A stretch of 64,000 nucleotides of DNA from Tretioscincus oriximinensis (Eukaryota > Chordata > Lepidosauria > Squamata > Gymnophthalmidae): positions 1,280,271 to 1,344,270 of the forward strand of contig JAJVDF010000124.1 of NCBI GenBank assembly GCA_022410635.1. The letters are read 5' to 3'. Under the pieces are notes generated by a model, which saw only the letters and a program-made list of their open reading frames with translations, did not search any database and was not told the DNA's origin. Positions 11,931 through 60,699 of this stretch are shown piece after piece (the first letter of the stretch is position 1; each line of letters begins with the position of its first letter). Both the position numbers and the translations under genes were made by a program.

Positions 11931-12315
11931 GCATATATTATAAAAGGTGTAAGTTAATCATGTGATGGATAAATCCAACAACTCATACTACAGCATAACT
12001 TGCGTCGTCTCAGTCAACAGTACAACATAAGAAAAGTTCTTACCTAAGTCTTTTCGCATTTAACTTGCACATAAATCAGTGTTCTGTGTCACATTTATGC
12101 TGACTGCTGGGATGTGGCAGATAATCTCAAAGTTCCATAACAGAGTTCTTCTTTGCAAGTATCTTAGGCCTTAGGATTGTTTTGTCCAAATGTTGTTGTA
12201 ACTATAAATCCTGCCGGAACCGACCTTCGCGCAGATATTCAGAGGATTTTGATCATTCTTTGTCAACGGCGTTTAACATATTTCTTTAGAGTCCAAGCTG
12301 GAACATACTGTATAT

Positions 12316-12472
12316 CAGGCATGTCAAACTGGTGGCCCTCCAGATGTTCCTGAACCACAACTCCCAACATTCCATTCCACTCCCAGCACTGTACTCCACT
12401 CTGCTAAACCAAATGGAATGTTGGGAGTTGTGGTTCAGGAACATCTGGAGGGCCACCAGTTTGACATCTCTG
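12316..12472. mobile_element. Foldback hAT-type element with 8-bp target duplication
   Basis: Arms of about 56 bp (12,321-12,376 and 12,412-12,467) are near-perfect reverse complements around GGTGGCCCTCCAGATGTTCC. Ends are CAGGCATGTCAAACT and AGTTTGACATCTCTG. Flanked by CTGTATAT at 12,308-12,315 and 12,473-12,480. CAG ends and an 8-bp duplication are the hAT signature. No transposase. Confidence 0.85.
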
Positions 12473-12754
12473 CTGTATATGACAATGTTACGACATCTAA
12501 GCTGTAAGGCGGTGTGTGTGTTGCTGACTGATGAAAGTGGTTTTCCTCTATGCTGAATAAGCAGGCACTTGGTACAGATCTGATCTGGATTATGACAAGA
12601 TTATGAAGTGCACAACCGAGTTCCATAAACTGGCCTACTAGCTATGTGCACCTGAAAGAGATTTATCTATGAAAGTTTATGCTGCCCATCATATATATTT
12701 CTTGTTAGTCTCTAAAGTCCTAGAAGATCTCCTTTCCATGCAAGGAATACTTTG

Positions 12755-12925
12755 AAGAATCTAAAGTAGGCTGACCAGATGACCCCTTTTTGGGGGNCTA
12801 GAAACCTGGTTTTGGAGTGCCTCACAGTTTTTGCTGAGGAATTTTTTTCAGGAAAAACCGGGAGGCACCGCAAAACCGCGTTTTCACCCCCCTCCAAAAA
12901 AGGTCATCTGGTCAGTTTTCATGAA
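12755..12925. mobile_element. Short inverted-repeat element, CTGACCAGAT family
   Basis: Begins CTGACCAGATGACCCC and ends GGTCATCTGGTCAG, with a partly self-complementary interior. Related copies lie at 21,877-22,450 and 26,152-26,602. Non-autonomous DNA transposon by structure. Confidence 0.7.
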
Positions 12926-13630
12926 AGCATCTGATTAGTTGTATGTGGGAAGGGAACCTTTATGGGACTCATCCAGTTCCGCTGTTGAAAGGGCCAATGG
13001 TCTTTGGAGAGAGAATTATAAAGGCGAAATCAATNCCAATAGCCTCAGGAGATAAAACTGAAGTCTTGCAGTACCACTATCCTGAGAAAAAAGATTCCCA
13101 ACCAATTTTTTTTTCAGAATAACAATAGGGATTTACCTGCCTAGGTGCTTAGTCCTAGAAACCCCCCACCCCACAAATGCACACCATGTATGTGCAGGCC
13201 ACAAACCAAGCCCCCAAAGGCTACCACCGTCTGAGTGGGTGATTTTGGGTATTTCACACATTTATAATACCAGAAAGCATAGATTTCACCATGGGAACCT
13301 GTACTCAGACCAATATTGGTTCTTACTCTCCTTGCAGTTTGGTAGGGATAGAAAGAGGTAATTGTAGGACTAAATAATATCTTGCATTTTCCTTTCGTGG
13401 TCTGGAGGCAGTCATGAAAGAAAGGAGCAGTTGGCTGGAGGAACTCTTAGNATACACTTCCATAATTTCTTCCCATTGGACAGACGAACTAAGATGTGTA
13501 GGAGTTGTAGTTAAGTAATATCTAGCTTATGATATCTCATTTCCTGGAGAGCTTCAGATATAGTGCAAGATAAACATGCACATAAATAAATAGCTTTCCT
13601 AACTGACAGATCTTTAGTAACTTAAGACCT
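12926..13630. other. 3' flank, no gene or repeat recognised
   Basis: No supported feature. Confidence 0.3.
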
Positions 13631-13635
13631 CGCTT

Positions 13636-14290
13636 TTGCCTTACAAACCTGTTATGCCCCAGGCCGTCATGCCAGAAGGTTCCCCAAGGGTGCCAGAAGA
13701 GGACGCAGAGGAAAGGATTAAGCTCAGGCCTACTGAGGCAAAGCCTGTAGTCCCTGCAGGATCAGAACCAAGGGAACGGAGGGTGAAAATGGCTGGGAAT
13801 TCACAGCCAGGCCCCAGTTCAGGGATTCCCCAGCCAGGCCCCAACTGTGAGGCTTCCCAACCTTCTGGTGGTGGTTCAGGGGAGGTTCAGCCTCCCTTTC
13901 TCTCCTCCTTCATCNGCAGAGCCCCAGGAACAATGGAGCAGTAGGCTGTGGACCAGTCTGCAGCAGAGGAGATGCAGCAATAGACTGGCTGCTATGGGAC
14001 AAGCTGGGCAGGGTGATGAGTCCTTGCAGGAGCAGGACTGAGGTGTCTTAGCTGGAAAGGATGATTGATTGGTGGAGGNTTATAGAACAGGGTAGATAGG
14101 ATATTTCTAGCATCACTGGAGGGCCATACCTCTCTCTAGTACTACTCCAGGCCACACCCCTCCGACAATGGCTTCTTCCCCACCCTGGGAGACCACAAAA
14201 CCACCGGCTTTTCAGTGCCCCCCCCAGCTCCTCACTTCCTCCTTCCCTCCTTTTTTTGTCTTTCACTTCGTATTCCCTTCACAGCACAAC
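13636..14290 (+). other. Proline/serine-rich open frame, probably repeat-derived
   Basis: A 102-codon frame (MPYKPVMPQAVMPEGSPRVP, later GNSQPGPSSGIPQPGPNCEA) in a locally GC-rich block, followed at 14,290-14,410 by an L2-like tail. The low-complexity composition and the LINE tail suggest an old retroelement leader or ORF1 remnant, not a host exon. Uncertain. Confidence 0.3.
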
Positions 14291-14410
14291 TGCTCTCCCT
14301 TCCCTATTTTTAGATCGCTTAACTATATTAATTTGATTTTTATTGTTAACTTCGCCCTGAGACCTTTTGGTATAGGGTGGGATATAAATACAAATAAATA
14401 AATAAATAAA
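14290..14410 (+). repeat. L2-type LINE 3' end
   Basis: CGCCCTGAGACCTTTTGGTA then GGGATATAAATAC and (AAAT)n, the typical L2 3' terminus. Confidence 0.75.
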
Positions 14411-14846
14411 CATTTTAGCAAACTTGGTGGTTCTTTGGGGCGTGTGGCAGTGGCTGGACCCAATGGTTCTGTGGGCTGCCCCCGGCCTCTGGGCCTTCAG
14501 TCCTCCATCCCTGATAAAGAAGGAAGAGAAGCTGAGCTACCTTGGGGTTGCAATGTTGCAATTTTAGTTTGAATCCATGGTAGCAGCTGTTTGGTTCCAG
14601 TAAACCCTTCGTGCTTTGGAAACCGGCATTTGGCTCTATGCAGTGGGACTTGGTACACTGTTGGGAATCTCCCCCTGGGACACATATTAGATATAAAATA
14701 TATTATTAATATATCATTTATAGCTGGAACTAGCTATCTAGAAGAGGCCTCTGGGTAANAAATTTTCAAAATTTCCTTGGTCAAGCTGACCTTTCCCTCA
14801 ACCCTGTATACATTCAGGAACTCTCTTAATCCCTCTTTCCTCTCCC

Positions 14847-15480
14847 TGGGGGCACCTGTGACGGGTAGCCCCTGACTATTGCACTGTCTAACAATAGACA
14901 CATTTAAATCCCATTACCAACTGGGAAGTCAACTGTTTGCCTCTGGCCAAGGCAGGCTTGACTCCCTATGGGACAATCTCTTGTGCAAACTTGCCCTAGG
15001 CTTCACTATTGTCCTAAGGAAGCCACTCTTTAGCCTTCTTCCCCTTTTCTGTATACCCTAGGTCTCACTTCATTGTTTGATGCCAATCAGGGGTCATCAA
15101 AGTCTGGACCCTTGGCATGAATCATCTTCCTGTCAGGTTTGATTGACAGGGGCTCTTAATGATAGCTAAGTTTCCAGTAATTAGGCACACCACACTCACA
15201 TCTATCCCTTCTCCGATTGGCTACTGTACACAGGCTGCACCCCCTTGGGAGGGGGCATAACGTGTCATCCCTACGTAATTTGCCCACGTTGGGTATCCTC
15301 CGCCCTTTTCATTCCGTCATGATTCTGATACACGCCTTCTGATTCTGATGTCAATAAAAGTGGAGACCCCGGTCTCATCTGGAGGCTTCCATACACTCGT
15401 GGACCTCCTACGTCTCCAGTTGCCCTGAAATGTCGTCTGTGGGCTGATTATTGTCGTGGCAAGTGATACGGACCCCAGGG
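14847..15480 (+). repeat. Possible solo LTR
   Basis: Begins TGGGGGCACC and may end GGACCCCA. It contains ATTGG boxes, an AATAAA at about 15,353-15,358 and a GT/CT-rich stretch after it, the order of U3-R-U5. No target duplication was found at the guessed borders, and no internal viral genes are present. Treat as tentative. Confidence 0.3.
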
Positions 15481-15645
15481 CAAGCTACCTCGCGTTACCG
15501 TCTCGTCGTCTTTAATGAGCAAGCCGAAACTCATTAGTACACGACAGAACCTCAAGAATCCTGGTTCTAGGTTTGCAGGTTCTTTAACTTTCCCAGATAG
15601 TGTTGCCACATAAAATCCAGAATGGAGCATTGGATACTTTAATGT

Positions 15646-15845
15646 CCAGCAAAGGAGCTAGCAGCACTTTGAGACTAACTTGAGAAAAGTGGGTGGCATA
15701 AGCTTTCGTAGACACATCTACTTCTTCAGATGCATTTGAAGTGTCTTCGAAAGCTTCTGCCACCCACTTTTCTCAAGTTAGTCTCAAAGTGCTGCTAGCT
15801 CCTTTGCTGGACTTTCTACTAGACTAACACGAGTATTTCTCTGAA
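15646..15845. mobile_element. Inverted-arm Penelope-like element with 17-bp target duplication
   Basis: Arms CCAGCAAAGGAGCTAGCAGC and GCTGCTAGCTCCTTTGCTGG face each other. Flanks are an exact 17-bp duplication ATTGGATACTTTAATGT at 15,629-15,645 and 15,846-15,862. Here the left arm is the truncated one and the right arm is complete, ending TATTTCTCTGAA. The hammerhead-like core is damaged in the right arm (GTGTCTTCGAAAGC). Confidence 0.8.
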
Positions 15846-15869
15846 ATTGGATACTTTAATGTGTGTGGA

Positions 15870-16345
15870 AAAAGTGATTTCCTCTCCCAAGTGCAGCAGC
15901 CATTAGAAACTTCACTTGGTGAAAAGTAATCTTTTCTGTAGAGCTCCCCCTGGGCCATCTTCCTGTAGGCAGAAAACAAGTTTCCAGTGATGCAGGTTGG
16001 GTAAAGAGACTTCCGTCCTGTGCTAGCTGTGATGTAGACTGGGAACTGAAGCCTGCAGGGCAGGGCCCCGTGCAGGCTGGGTGGAAGAAGCTGCTTGATG
16101 CTTGGACTCCACTTCCCACAAGCACAACAGCTCTGTCTCCCCTGCCTCGCTACTGCTGCGCTAGTGCCCTACAGCTTCCTGTGCCGCTGGGCACCCACGA
16201 TTTTATATTAAGGACTTGTCATGGTGAGAAAACGGCGTTGAAAAGCAGGCAGAAATAAAACCAAGAACCACGAAACCAGAAACTGAAATTCTATGAGGAG
16301 TAGAGAAACTACATGCAGGTCATTTGTTATTGCTGACAACTGGTA
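15870..16345 (+). repeat. Dispersed repeat family C
   Basis: Shares GGCAGAAAACAAGTTTC, CTGCAGGGCAGGGCCCCGTG and the GAGAAAACGGCGTTGAAAAG block with 24,010-24,130, 27,225-27,600 and 29,490-29,900, all in the same orientation. Class unknown. Confidence 0.7.
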
Positions 16346-16740
16346 GGCTGTGTAGCCATTAAACGTCTGAAGTGCGATCCTGGATGTTATGTAGGAGCCT
16401 TAAGTTTGGTTCACCTGCTTGAGCCTATAGTGTTTGTCATCTTATTAACCCATAGAAATCTCAACATTTGGTTCTTAGCTGCCTCAAAGACAGCAGAGAT
16501 TCCTTTGTGTTTGTAGAATGAGATTATACCAGAGCAGTGTTGGGAGTTTTCCGAATAGAATCTCGCCCCAGGAGCCCGAAAATCTCAGGCAATTGGAGTT
16601 TTCCACATGCACAACTCCCGCCCCACCATACGAGAATTCATGCTTCGCACGAGAGTGGAATTTATGATAAAATGTATGAGATTCTCGTGTGACTCCCAGA
16701 GGAAATTCTCGTCTTCTTATTTAGGAAGTTTGATGGACTC
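16346..16740. other. 3' flank, no feature recognised
   Basis: Short self-complementary words around ACGAGA and TCTCGT at 16,560-16,720, otherwise unremarkable. Confidence 0.3.
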
Positions 16741-17600
16741 GCACAGGACTTGCTTCCTTAAATTATTGTTTTTGTTTTAAATTCCAAAACAAACAAACAA
16801 TCTATCAATAGCCTGTCCTCTAATCCTGTTAAATCTATTTTCATCCTGCAGACCTATTTTAATCAGTTTTATGAAAAGATCCTCCCCCCCCTCTCCCCGT
16901 CGTCGCCACCACTGCCCGGTAAACCAGCCTAATCTATACATCTGCCTGCTTTCATCTCCTTTAATCTCCTTGAATATTGGACTTAATGCCTCTGATCCTT
17001 TTTAGGCACCTACCAGTTTGCTCTAATCTCATTTGCACATATGCATATTTTAATCTGTCTTTGTTCATCAGACACCAGGCTCCGTAATTCCTTCAGCATT
17101 AGCGGCGAATTCTGAAGACTTTGGCAATTTTGCTNTGGCATGAAACAGGATGGCGATTTTATTAGGTAAAGCTGTTGGGTTTATATAGCCGGCTGCATTT
17201 TTACACCCTAAATCAATCCTTTTTTAAAAAAACTGTATTTAATTTATAGTCTGTTTTTTTCATTCCAGAAAGGTGAATGTGTTTTAATGGCCTTGTAGTG
17301 GTTTCCTAAAGAGTGCTTTGGATTACTCAGACAGCCGGTTTATGGAGAGAAAGTGTGGATTCTGCTTAACGCAAGCGCCTGAAACAATTATAAACAAAGA
17401 ACTGTGTTCCTAAAGAGGCTTTCCTCCAACATTTTGCCTCCTACGGTCCATATTGTCTAAAATAGCCTTTACTAACCCAACTGCAGACTAAATAGTTTGA
17501 CTGCTGAAAGCTGCTCTAAAATAGGATAATTTTTCCTTCTTGGAAAAATCCAAAATAGATTTCAGCTACAATAATAACAACAAAAGGCCATTTCGGAGGA
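16740..17600. promoter_or_regulatory. Non-repetitive stretch with a TAATC-word cluster, candidate regulatory DNA
   Basis: About 850 bp with no match to any repeat seen elsewhere in the window. Between 16,815 and 17,060 TAATC or TAATG recurs seven times, often inside TTTAATC or CTAATC. CTAAAATAG occurs twice near 17,458 and 17,517, close to but not a full MEF2 site. Function is inferred from composition only. Confidence 0.25.
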
Positions 17601-17675
17601 AGTAGAATTCAAAGAAGTAACCACGTGTGGTCTGAATCAGAATTTCTAAGAAGGGAGTCCTGGGGTTGGGCGTTA

Positions 17676-18007
17676 GTAGAAGTAGTAGAAGTAGTAGAAG
17701 TAGTAGAAGTAGTAGAAGTAAAAGTAAAAGTAAAAGTAAAAGTAAAAGTAAAAGTAAAAGTAAAAGTAAAAGTAGTAGTAGAAGAAGAAGAAGTAGTAGA
17801 AGTAGTAGAAGAAGAAGTAGTAGAAGTAGTAGAAGAAGAAGAAGTAGTAGAAGAAGAAGAAGTAGTAGAAGAAGAAGTAGTAGTAGAAGAAGAAGAAGAA
17901 GTAGTAGAAGTAGTAGAAGTAGTAGAAGTAGTAGAAGTAGTAGAAGTAGAAGAAGAAGAAGAAGAAGAAGAAGAAGAAGAAGAAGAAGAAGAAGAAGAAG
18001 AAGAAGA
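17676..18007. repeat. Compound purine-rich microsatellite
   Basis: 332 bp of interleaved GTA, GAA and GTAAAA units ending in a pure (GAA)n run. It is continuous with the tail of the minus-strand SINE at 18,008-18,263, so it probably grew from the SINE (TTC)n tail. Open frames across it on both strands are artefacts. Confidence 0.95.
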
Positions 18008-18263
18008 ACTGGGACTCAAAGCGGCTAACAAGGGTATTTTTGCCTGAAGGCTCACATTCTATCTTCCCCACCAGGTTGTGGTGGTTCCCATGTATCTACT
18101 TGCAGTCAGTTGCAATTTCTTGCAATTCTTGCTTTCGAATAGCTGGGTTGGCTAGAGCTACAGGCTAGTGGAAGGTGCTCAGCCCTCCCCACGTCCCACA
18201 CAGGGCTTCAAAACCCCATCTCCCAGGCGAGAGACGAATTCCTAAGCGACTGAGCTATCCATG
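18008..18263 (-). repeat. tRNA-headed SINE, second subfamily, minus
   Basis: Reads GGGACTCAAAGCGGCTAACA to CTAAGCGACTGAGCTATCC, the reverse of the copies at 9,590 and 20,521. Full-length body. Confidence 0.85.
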
Positions 18264-18420
18264 ACTATAGAAGAGAGGACTTTTCACTAGGTACAGCTTC
18301 TAATACCTGTAGCACTAGGGCTGAGTCACTTTTTCACACCTGTTAAAGGTGCAAGCTTCTCTCCTGGATTTTACCCGGCGACTCTAGTCTACTGGCACCT
18401 TATACAGAGGCTTAAAATGC
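18262..18420. repeat. Dispersed repeat resembling 4,850-4,990
   Basis: Shares the AGAAGAGAGGA and TACAGCTTCTA order with the earlier copy. Class unknown. Confidence 0.5.
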
Positions 18421-18436
18421 AGAAGAGGGAAAGGAA

Positions 18437-18945
18437 GAAGGATCTGGCTTTTATGCCCTGCCTTTCTCATCCGAGCGGCTTACAAGGTTAATTTTCACCC
18501 ACCAGACTAGTGGCGGTACTCATGAATCTAATTGAAATGTAGACTTCAAACCTACGTTCATTTGAATAGTTGAGTTGGCTAAAGCTGAGACCAGCAGAGG
18601 GTACTCGCCCACCTCCACATCCAATACAGGGCCTCAAAACCGGATCTTTCAGTTGAAAGATCAGGTCTTAGCGACTGTGCCGTTGGTGGCTCATAAATGA
18701 CGAATGAGAAGGAGGAGAAGGAGGAGGAGGAGGAGGAGAAGAAAAAGAAAAAGAAGAAGAAGAAGAATCTGTTTTTTACACTCTGCCCGTCTCACCTGAG
18801 GGGGCTCAATGTGGCTTATGTTATATTTTGCCTGCAGGCTTACATGTAGGTTCCCCGCCATGTTACCTACTTGCAAATTTCTTTGCTTTCGAACAACTAA
18901 GGTCAATAGAGGGCGCTCCCCCTTCTCCACGGCCCCCACTTGAGG
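18437..18945 (-). repeat. Two adjacent degraded SINEs, minus
   Basis: First copy 18,437-18,694 (CCTGCCTTTCTCATCC to TTAGCGACTGTGCC). Second copy 18,703-18,945 starts with a GGA/GAA tail and is shortened inside. Both belong to the subfamily of 18,008-18,263. Confidence 0.75.
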
Positions 18946-19119
18946 CCGACGGTATATGTTGAAAAACCTTGAAGTTCTTTACCTTTTGCCCCACTGTGTG
19001 CCTCTGTGAGGTCTTAGTCTTTTCCCAAAAGGGGTCTAAGAAGCGTGCTTGGTCACATGATATTCTGGGTTGGCATAGCCCACGACACGGTTGGTAGTGT
19101 GGACATTTGTCGTTTTAAG

Positions 19120-19290
19120 TTCTTTCTGCTTTGGGCCTTATTCTGGATTATATCTCAGAATAGGGAGCTGCTGCTCACAGGTTGGATGCAATCTAGAGAT
19201 CCGCCCTGGATCTTCTCTGGTCTGCCCCAGCAGGTGGATGGCAGTTCCCTGTTCTGATATATAATCCAGAATAAGGCCTCGAGCAGAAAG
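19120..19290. repeat. Foldback repeat
   Basis: GCCTTATTCTGGATTATATC at about 19,138 and GATATATAATCCAGAATAAG at about 19,255 are inverted copies around about 65 bp. Possibly a non-autonomous transposon; the ends were not resolved. Confidence 0.55.
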
Positions 19291-19358
19291 GGCTTCAGTC
19301 TACCAATCTCATTCTACCAAATCTTTTGTCCGTGTTGTTCTTTAGGGTGTTACTAGAT

Positions 19359-19963
19359 CAGAGGTGGGCAAACTTTTAGGAGTCGAGAGCCATTTTGTGG
19401 CCCTGATCCCTTCCCAGGATGACTTGGGGGCCGTATGGCCACGCCTCCTTCCCAAGCCCCACCCCTTCCCAAGCTCCGCCCCTTCCCAAGCCTTTTTCCT
19501 TTGCCTTCCTTTTTCTTTCCTGCTTTTGTTCTTTCTCTTTTTCTTCCCTTTCAGGTTTGAAGACACGGTGCACACCAAGAGCACTTTCGGACATTGTCAG
19601 CAAGCGACTGTCACCTGCCTGATTCGGCTGCACGGCTGTGGCTGTGCCCAGGCACTGTGCGCCACGCGCCAACAGCAGTTTCCGGTGTATCTGTTGTGCA
19701 GTGTCTGCGCACAGCCACAGGCAGGTGGCCGAGTCAGGCAGGCGGCAGTCACTCGCTGCTGACGTCCGGAACTGTTGTTGGGAGTGTGCACCTCGTCCGG
19801 ATGATGTGGGCACGGTGCACACCACCAAGATCCGTTCTGGACATTTTGAGGAGGTAAAACAGGGGAAATCCCCCAACCCCCAGGTTCTTCTGGTGAGGTC
19901 AGAGCCACACTCAAGTGGCCAAAGAGCCGCAGATGGCTCTAGAGCAGCAATTTCTGACCTCTG
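19359..19963. mobile_element. Non-autonomous hAT transposon, 605 bp, with 8-bp target duplication
   Basis: Ends CAGAGGTGGGCAAACTTTTA and GCAATTTCTGACCTCTG form short inverted repeats (CAGAGGT/ACCTCTG). Exact duplication TACTAGAT at 19,351-19,358 and 19,964-19,971. The interior is GC-rich with internal inverted copies of ACGGTGCACACCA-type sequence. No transposase frame. Confidence 0.88.
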
Positions 19964-20082
19964 TACTAGATCACCATAGAAGTGATCAAACATGACTGCT
20001 CTCATCTCTACGCATCACCGAATNTGTTTACTGGTCATGGAAGCACCTTTGACTATTCACCAAGCTAAAATTTCCAGTTTTA

Positions 20083-20505
20083 AGAACATAAGAGGAGCCC
20101 TGCTGAATCGGGCCGGAGTCCATCTAGTCCAGCCTTCTGTCTCACATAGAGGTCCACCAATTGCACCTGGACAGTCTGATCAGAAGAAGGCAAAATCTTC
20201 CTTTGTTCTCAATGTCGTGCAAATGGCATCTCAGGAATCCTGCCTGTTGCTCCATCTCAGAGGCAGGATCAAGACATCCATCCTAATAGCTGTTTATACC
20301 CTTGGTTTCCATGAATTTGTCTAATCCTGTCTTAAGGCTATCCAAGCTGCCAGCTTCCACCACCTCTTCTGGAAGTAAATTCTAAAGGCCGATGACCCTC
20401 TGGGTGAAAAAATACTTTCCTTTGTCTGTCCCCACTCTTCTGCCCACCAGTTTCAAGGAACGTTCCCCGCTCCTAACGTGTGATAGAGAAAATGGTTTTT
20501 ATCTA
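20083..20505 (+). repeat. CR1-type LINE 3' region, plus
   Basis: Starts AAGAACATAAGAGGAGCCCT and continues through the CCACCACCTCTTCTGGAAG and GACCCTCTGGGTGAAAAAAT blocks. Long copy, useful as a local consensus. Confidence 0.85.
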
Positions 20506-20520
20506 TTCAGCTTAAGCAGG

Positions 20521-20824
20521 CACAGACAGCTCAGTCGCTTAGGAATCCGTCTCTCGCCTGGGAGATGGGGTTTCGAAGCCCTGTGTGGGACGTGGGGAGG
20601 GGTGAGCACCTTCCACTAGCCTGCAGCTCTAGCCAACCCAGCTATTCGAGAGCATGAATTGCAAGAAATTGCAACTGACTGCAAGTAGATCCATGGGAAC
20701 CACCAGAGCCTGGTGGGGAAGATAGAATGTTAGCCTTCGGGCAAAATATATCCTTGTAAGCCGCTTTGAGTCCCTTTGAAAGGTGAGAAAAGCGGGGTAT
20801 AAGAAGCAAGTTCTTCTTCTTCTT
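20521..20824 (+). repeat. tRNA-headed SINE, second subfamily, full length
   Basis: Head CAGACAGCTCAGTCGCTTAG, body through CATGGGAACCACCAGAGCC, tail GGTATAAGAAGCAAG then (TTC)n. The best-preserved copy in the window. Confidence 0.9.
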
Positions 20825-21660
20825 ATCCAGGGCATGATTTTATACACTTCAGTCAGAGCACCTCCCAAAGGCCGTGTGATGCACAGCGGTTATGGTCTGT
20901 TGGTAGTTCTGGGCTGCATCTTCACAGGGTTAAAAGAAGCACTTTTGAGAACTCCACTGTTTTCTTCCACTTCCAGCTTTGTTCCACATCCGTCTCATCC
21001 TCCACACAAGGTTCGCATTGACTTCTGGAGTCGAGGGCTGCATTGGTTGGGTAATCTGTTTTCGGAATATCCACTTCCCATGCTCCGAGCAAGTTCTTTC
21101 TTTTTTTTTAATGTGCCCAAGTTTTGCATAAATCCATAATTATAAAAAATTAATACAGATACTAGTTTAGTGCAAAACTGGAACCCAATAATAATGAAAA
21201 ACCCTTTAAAAACCGCTGTTGCCTCCTGGGAGGTTGGAACAAAACGGAGGCTACAGTGGTGGTGCGCTGCAGCGTGCGCATAGAGGTGCTCCCGCTATAG
21301 GCAAACCGCAGTGAGAGCCACGGATAGCCCAAAGTGGATAAAACTGCACCCGTGGTGCTTTTCAGGCAGACCTCTGTCCCCCGGACCTGTGACTTTGTGA
21401 ACAATGCACTGCGAAAGCGCCCCCTTATGGGCCATAGGGGAACTGCGGCGCCCTGCTGGCCAAACTGTAATTTCCAGTGAGCAAACAAAATGCCACCAGA
21501 TGGCAGCAGAATGTTTAGAATGCAGCCAAATTGCTGCCTGTAAACATGTGAAAAAGGGAGATTCTGGATATTTGGGAAGAAATTTGGTGTTTGTATCTTG
21601 TTCCTCTGGTGTAAATATCCCAACCGAGGCATGTAAAGAGATCTGCACTTGTGCACTCCG
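20825..21660. other. Immediate 3' flank of the myosin gene
   Basis: 21,380-21,500 resembles the tandem unit at 28,500-28,690 (GCGAAAGCGCCCCCTTATGG against CCACAAAAGGGCTCCCCCTG), so part is a dispersed repeat. A 164-codon minus frame here has no recognisable domain and overlaps that repeat. No second MYH gene is seen. Confidence 0.4.
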
Positions 21661-21664
21661 GGCA

Positions 21665-21800
21665 GCTGTTCAATAGACTTTATTCTACCTTTTAGGCGGG
21701 CTGCTGATATACAGAGTTGGGCAAAGCACCCCCAGGGCCCTTGAGGCGTGGAGACATGGGTACAACTACATAAAAAGGGGGTTCTGGATCTTCACAGGCC
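21665..21800 (-). other. MYH7: MYH 3' untranslated region
   Basis: About 135 bp from the TGA to the expected cleavage site after the AATAAA. No coding sequence. The 3' limit is inferred from the poly(A) signal. Confidence 0.75.
21679..21684 (-). terminator. Poly(A) signal AATAAA
   Basis: AATAAA on the minus strand about 115 bp after the stop codon, followed by a short GT-containing stretch. It is the only canonical signal near the end of the gene. Confidence 0.85.
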
Positions 21801-60689
<38,889 letters not shown>

Positions 60690-60699
60690 CTGCCGAAAG

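Noticed and set aside
17609..18071. Four overlapping open frames of 120-148 codons (poly-Ser/Thr, Glu/Val, Arg/Ser, Phe/Tyr)
   Set aside because: They are translations of one microsatellite in several frames on both strands.
19376..20005. 209-codon minus open frame and several overlapping frames
   Set aside because: Falls within the GC-rich interior of the non-autonomous hAT element. It shows no transposase motif.
21162..21656. 164-codon minus open frame just downstream of the myosin poly(A) site
   Set aside because: No domain, overlaps a dispersed repeat related to 28,500-28,690, and has no splice or promoter context.
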